A stretch of DNA of 64,000 nt from Platycnemis pennipes. Its lineage: Eukaryota > Arthropoda > Insecta > Odonata > Platycnemididae. Made by a program: the position numbers and the translations under genes. Position 1 is the first letter of the stretch, and every line of letters starts with the position of its first letter. Positions 59,615 to 64,000 of the stretch are shown in pieces. The DNA lies in assembly GCA_933228895.1 (NCBI GenBank), contig OW121855.1:49118698-49182697 (forward strand), in the 5' to 3' direction. The notes under the pieces are model-generated. The model was not told where the DNA came from. It ran no database searches and saw only the letters and a program-made list of their open reading frames with translations.

Positions 59615-60100
59615 GATCAAGTTAGTGTGGTGGTTAAGAGTAATGACCTCCCATTCTGAGGGCCTGGATTCAAATTCTGGCTAAGGTTATTGTGTAAAGG
59701 TAGGAATTTCAGGGGAATTGAGGAAGGGTGGAGAGAAACCCAGCATTATCATTAGCCTGCTCTTAACAAAAGACACCAGGGGGACAATGACCCAACGTCC
59801 CATCCAACAGATGGAGTGCTGAACTGAAAGTGCACTGAACATACCCAGATGAATATTTCATTGGTAAGCCGGTCTCTACTTGTGTGCCTTTTGGAGAGCA
59901 CTTTGGAGTCCAGTACTCAAGCCAAGTGATGGGACATTAGGCCATGGTACCCTTGGCACCTTTCATTAAGAGCAGGCTTATTGCAACTCTGGGTTTCTCT
60001 CCAACCTTCCACCATTCCCTTAAACTCCTTACCCACCTATCCGTTCTGGCACAGATGGCCTTAGTTGTCCTCTCTAGCCTCCCCCATACACTATGTTCGA
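59615..60100. mobile_element. SINE family A inverted pair
   Basis: A plus-strand tRNA-like head (59617-59690, with GGTGGTTAAGAG and GGATTCAAATTCTGG) is followed by a minus-strand body (59694-59850). A plus-strand body follows (59850-60100). The two bodies share GAGAGAAACCCAG/CTGGGTTTCTCTC, AGCCTGCTCTTAA/TTAAGAGCAGGCT and the CACTTTGGAG region, giving a hairpin with arms of about 140 bp. Confidence 0.7.
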
Positions 60101-60940
60101 TTGTTTTGATAACACAACAAGAATATATGAAAATCTTTATTTATCGATAATATTATAGAATGGAATTACGTATACCTGAGCAATATTAGCTCGAGATTTT
60201 TGTAGGATGAAAAGTAGGTATATGAAGACCTGTATTTCTTCTAGATTAAATCTGTTTGCCATATCTAGTTTTTGAAATCTAGATTTAATATGGATTTATG
60301 AAGGATTTAAAAATCTGGATTGAATGTAATGGAAAATCCCTAAATAACCTGTATTTAATCCTTTCCTGGTTTGTAGGGATAGTAGTTATTCTGGGAAGCT
60401 GTAATCTTTCTATCATCAGTAGATTTTATACACCATTAACATCACTGTAATGAGATCAAACATGTATGACTGTATTAGTTTAGGTGTTAATTGAAAATAA
60501 TATGATGGAGATTTAAATAAGGCAGGATTATGCTATTTTAATGAGCAATAAGAATGGGCAGCTCAAGTTACAGATAAAATTATTCCCTCTAGAATGCTCA
60601 TTACCATTTTTACAAATGAATCCATGACTTTTTAAAATTTTAGGTTAAGTGTGAAAAAGAAAGTGGTTACCTAAATAGGCTATTTACAAAATTCATAGGT
60701 CATGAACAAATAAGAGTGTAATGATTAATTGACAATCAGGAATAGTTAAATAAAAAATACGCAGATAGATTAGGGAAAAAATAGTTAAGGCATAGGATTT
60801 TTGTGGAATTATTTATTGTGATTACAACGACTGTTATAGTCAAAATGTTAATTCAGAGCGTGAAATATTATGCTGTGACCATATACTGTAATTGATGCAG
60901 AAGCATTCTCATGATTCTTTGCTCTTCTTTTCCCTTCTTG
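60101..60940. other. Intergenic stretch, nothing recognised
   Basis: AT-rich with CTAGATTTAAT-like micro-repeats near 60240-60310. Confidence 0.5.
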
Positions 60941-60944
60941 TTAA

Positions 60945-61254
60945 CCCTTTTATTGCCAGCCCCTTTAAGGTAGACTGCGAAAACTGCCAAGCCCATTTTC
61001 ATGAATATCGTAAGATTATGAATTTTAAGTATATTTGAAGCATTTAATTTTAAAATATAAATTATGTATTTTTCTCAATGTTGATGTATTTCAATTTTTA
61101 TGAGGAGGAAAAAATCATTCTTGCTGCCTTTATTTTAGGGAAATATATTGTATTATGTACAAATATGTAATGTAGGTGTGCTGATATATCAGCCCTTGAC
61201 AGTTTTCGCACAACCGTAGAGGGCCAATATATCGGCCCGCTGGCAGTAAAAGGG
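60945..61254. mobile_element. piggyBac-type MITE, 310 bp (same family)
   Basis: Starts after TTAA (60941-60944) and ends before TTTA (61255-61258, a mutated TTAA). Termini CCCTTTTATTGCCAGC / GCTGGCAGTAAAAGGG differ at one base. The layout matches the MITE at 37257: GCGAAAACTGCCAAGCC inside the left end, GACAGTTTTCGCAC and CGGCC/ATATAT repeats inside the right end. Confidence 0.85.
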
Positions 61255-61258
61255 TTTA

Positions 61259-62142
61259 TCAACCTCCCCAAAAATACTACATTTCAAGGATTCCTCTGCC
61301 TTTCAAGGCTTACTCCCTTCACTTTTGTGCTCTCTTTAAATTTCTCTCTAACAACTTTCTATATTTAACCATCATGCTTAACACGAGTTCTTTTCTTCCT
61401 CTCTGCCATGTGCGGCCGATTCCTGCAGCTTCACTGTTTGCAGGAAATGTCGGTACTTTTCGCCCTCTTCTCTCAACCTTGTACAAGTCACTTCATGGGG
61501 ATACTCAATGCAGGATGTTATTGTTTTAGAAACATGCTCAAGCACCACATCTCACCTCAGGGTCGGCAGAATTGAACTGTGCTCGCATTAATATACCATG
61601 TGATGTTTGTGTGGAATGAATGACCGTGAACATGCATTGTGCCGTGAGTCATTACGGATGCAACACTCTCAATGTAGTCTACCCTCTCAATCTCTCTCCA
61701 AATCCTTATTTCAAAATCCCCACCTATATTTGACCTCTTTTCTCATACAGAAAAGTTTGCAATGATATGATACCACATTAATGTCAAAGTTTTTACTTAT
61801 CTTTTTCCACATCGTTATCTTTAGTACCTTGAGTGAAGAGTTTTTGAGAAATATGAGATAATGATATATGAAAAGAAACATGATATTATAATTATCCAAC
61901 ACAGCTGATAAGCTTATTCACAACATTCCTTGATGAGAATCATGATAACATTTTATCCAACCACCTCGCCGATGTAAATTTTTTCTGTTGATCTATTTGT
62001 AGTTCCAAAAAGGTGACAGTGCAATAACTACTTTGAAAAATATCACCTCCATATTTGTATTGGGTGTGAGAATAAGTTTCCGCCCTTATTTTTTAAACAA
62101 AAGATCTTCATTAGAAATAAAAAAACTAAAGTATGTTCATTC
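61259..62142. other. Intergenic stretch, nothing recognised
   Basis: AT-rich; the end next to the mariner remnant (62060-62090, TTGGGTGTGAGAATAAGTTT) may be its decayed terminus. Confidence 0.4.
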
Positions 62143-62873
62143 TCAGTACTCTCCTTCTGCAGACTCAACCTTCTCCAACCTTTCAGGTAATGAATGGATT
62201 CTTCGAGTGAAAAAATGTGGTTCTTTTGAAGAGATCCATTCATCAAGCCTGTTCTGGATAATTTCATCAGAAGTGAACCACTCTCCAAAAGGGGATGACA
62301 GCATGGTTGGCACAAATGGAATTCTGAAGGAGCAATATCTGGTAAATAAGGTGGATGAGGTAGAATTTCCCAGTTTATTTTTATATATATACTTCCCAAT
62401 TTCCAGGTATTTCTTAATTGGTCTTGCAATGTTTAGACTTTGTTGTCTTGTGGTAAGATCAGCGTATGGTGCCTGTTGCTCCATTCAGATTTTGTCTCTT
62501 TAAGTTCATTTCTAATGTGTAAGTTGTAGACAATAACCCTTGCTGGAGATAGTTTCAGATGGTTTCAGTAGCTTATAATATATGACTTTTTTGATCCCAC
62601 CAAATGCATACCATAACCTTTAAGCCATGAATATTTTGCTTTGGAGTGAATGGATGTGATTTGTGGCTCTTCAAGTGTTTGATGTGGATCTTCATTGAGT
62701 CAATCTTGCATATTTGTATCCTCAAATTTCCTCAGTGCACCATTGCGTTTTTTGCCACTCACGTCAAAATCACTGCTTTTGAATTGCCAAAACAATTTTT
62801 TACACACCTTTGAAGAATAAACACCATCAATATTCACTAAGAAATGTTGTATTTCTGCAGCACTTTTCTTCTA
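62143..62873 (-). pseudogene. mariner transposase remnant
   Basis: Minus-strand translation begins KKSAAEIQHFLVNIDGVYSS, KVCKKLFWQFKSSDFDVSGK, the N-terminal HTH region of mariner transposases (compare the family pattern RF.SG.FDL.D). NEDPHQTLEE, KVMVCIWWDQK-like residues and LPHPPYLPDIAPSEFHL follow. The C-terminus reads SLPERLEKVESAEGEY, close to the family ending LPERWEKVVESEGEYF. Frameshifts, stops and the loss of the middle (HDNARPH region) make it dead. At the third catalytic position the family Asp (APSD) is Glu (APSE). Terminal repeats were not identified with confidence. Confidence 0.85.
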
Positions 62874-63249
62874 AATAAAGGAATGCAACATTACAATTCC
62901 CACAAATGTTCTTGGTTGGAATAAATGTTGGAAATGTTAATGAGAGGAAATGCTTGTTGTTTTTACTTCAAGCTAATGTCAACAGCTGTTTTAAAACTTA
63001 AAGAAACCTCATTCAAATACATGTATTGTTGCTTCAACAAATGAATGAGCAAAACTACTAATGCTATCTTTTATAACAGAGCAGAAAATTATTCCCATAC
63101 CCAATACCTCATAATCCTCTTCTCATGCATTTATGTGCAAAGTCACAGTAATTTCCTGAGTAATATGCTTTTCATATTATTATTTTGTTATTGAAGGTTT
63201 TATAGAGATGAAAGTTGGTGAAAATGGACATTCAATATTTATCACGAAC

Positions 63250-63950
63250 CCTACATTTCAAATAACGTCACTCTTCAGCTCCTTATACTTCCTACCTCCC
63301 AATATTTAATCCATACTTCACATATTTTTCTCCTCCCACTACCTCACTTATTCAACATTCAAACCTCTATCATGACCTTCAAAACACCCTTACCCCTTAA
63401 AACTTACTTCATCCACTCCCTCTATCTCCTCCCAATCTCTTCAATTGACTTCCTTTCCTCCCCTGCCATCTCACCAATCTCCAAATTGGCTTTCCTTTCC
63501 ACCCACCTCACTTTCTCCATCCTTCTCCATACCCACATTTCAAAAGTCCTAAATCTATTTTCATCTTATTTCCATATTAGATTTTTCATTAATCTTTTAT
63601 GTCCTTCCTCAACTACCCTGTCATTAGTTCTCACCTAAGAGTAAATGCTTCTGTTCCAACTCAATGTCCCTTTTTTATCTAACATGCTGTCTACATAGGT
63701 TAATTTTTTCATCTGCTCTAGCTTCTGACTTCCTACTTTGAAATTTAATCTGCCCCTTTTAGTTTCAAAAACTCTCATTACTTTCATTTTCCTGTTGTTT
63801 ATCATCATTCTGTATCTTTTACTCTGTCTTTGTAATGCATCCTGGTCATTATCTAAGTTTCATTCCATTAGTATTCTCTTCTCTATGATCACATTCTGAC
63901 ATTCTGAGTGGCCCTTCCATTGTAAAATCTTAAGCGATCTTTGCCTATAA
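63250..63950 (-). pseudogene. RTE-like LINE remnant, second subfamily
   Basis: Minus-strand reading gives QDALQRQSKRYRMMINNRKM, KVGSQKLEQMKKLTYVDSML, and further down FRTFEMWVWRRMEKVRWVER. This spans the RT end and the start of the post-RT domain. Stops break it, and it runs toward the right edge. It is closer to the remnant at 43.2-43.8 kb than to the other copies. Confidence 0.7.
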
Positions 63951-64000
63951 ATTCATTTCCTCTCTTTTCCTACCTTCTCCTGATGGTTCTCAGCATGACT

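Overview
The window looks like 64 kb of an AT-rich, repeat-laden insect nuclear genome. The only host gene I can support is a small heat-shock protein of the HspB8 type (orthologue of Drosophila CG14207) on the minus strand. Two coding exons are visible: exon 1 at 26581-26765 and exon 2 at 5261-5453. Both splice sites of intron 1 are canonical and the phases match (2 nt + 1 nt of a split Ser codon). Together they give 126 codons; the rest of the alpha-crystallin domain and the C-tail must lie beyond the left edge. The species cannot be named from sequence. The 21-kb intron and the mix of tRNA-SINEs, RTE, mariner, piggyBac and gypsy elements suit a large-genome insect.

Left part (1-26.6 kb) is intron 2 (partial), exon 2 and the 21.1-kb intron 1. 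Intron 1 carries a nested transposon cluster. A minus-strand RTE-like LINE fragment is split by a degenerate piggyBac-type element (8664-11083, TTAA duplications) and by a Ty3/gypsy LTR retrotransposon (11241-14676, 291-bp LTRs that read as identical, 4-bp CAGC duplication). The gypsy element keeps one open 788-codon frame with Gag, protease, the RT end and RNase H, but lacks the RT core and integrase. Intron 1 also holds further RTE 3' ends, foldback MITEs, tRNA-like SINE pieces, two GC-rich islands and a palindromic homeobox/octamer-like motif.

Right part (27-64 kb) is upstream of the heat-shock gene and shows no protein gene I can support. It contains at least four copies or part-copies of a tRNA-headed SINE with a shared body (one an inverted pair), two piggyBac-type MITEs (37257-37569, 60945-61254), a broken mariner transposase (62143-62873), several RTE-like LINE ends, foldback hairpins of pre-miRNA size, and a promoter-like repeat at 57.4-57.6 kb with a hammerhead-ribozyme-like core. 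GC-rich islands near 38.0-38.5 kb and 52.9-53.4 kb could be promoters of unseen genes or transcripts.

No novel protein system was found. The most noteworthy items are the young gypsy derivative with a preserved fused frame, the hammerhead-like repeat motifs, and the perfect or wobble-only hairpins.
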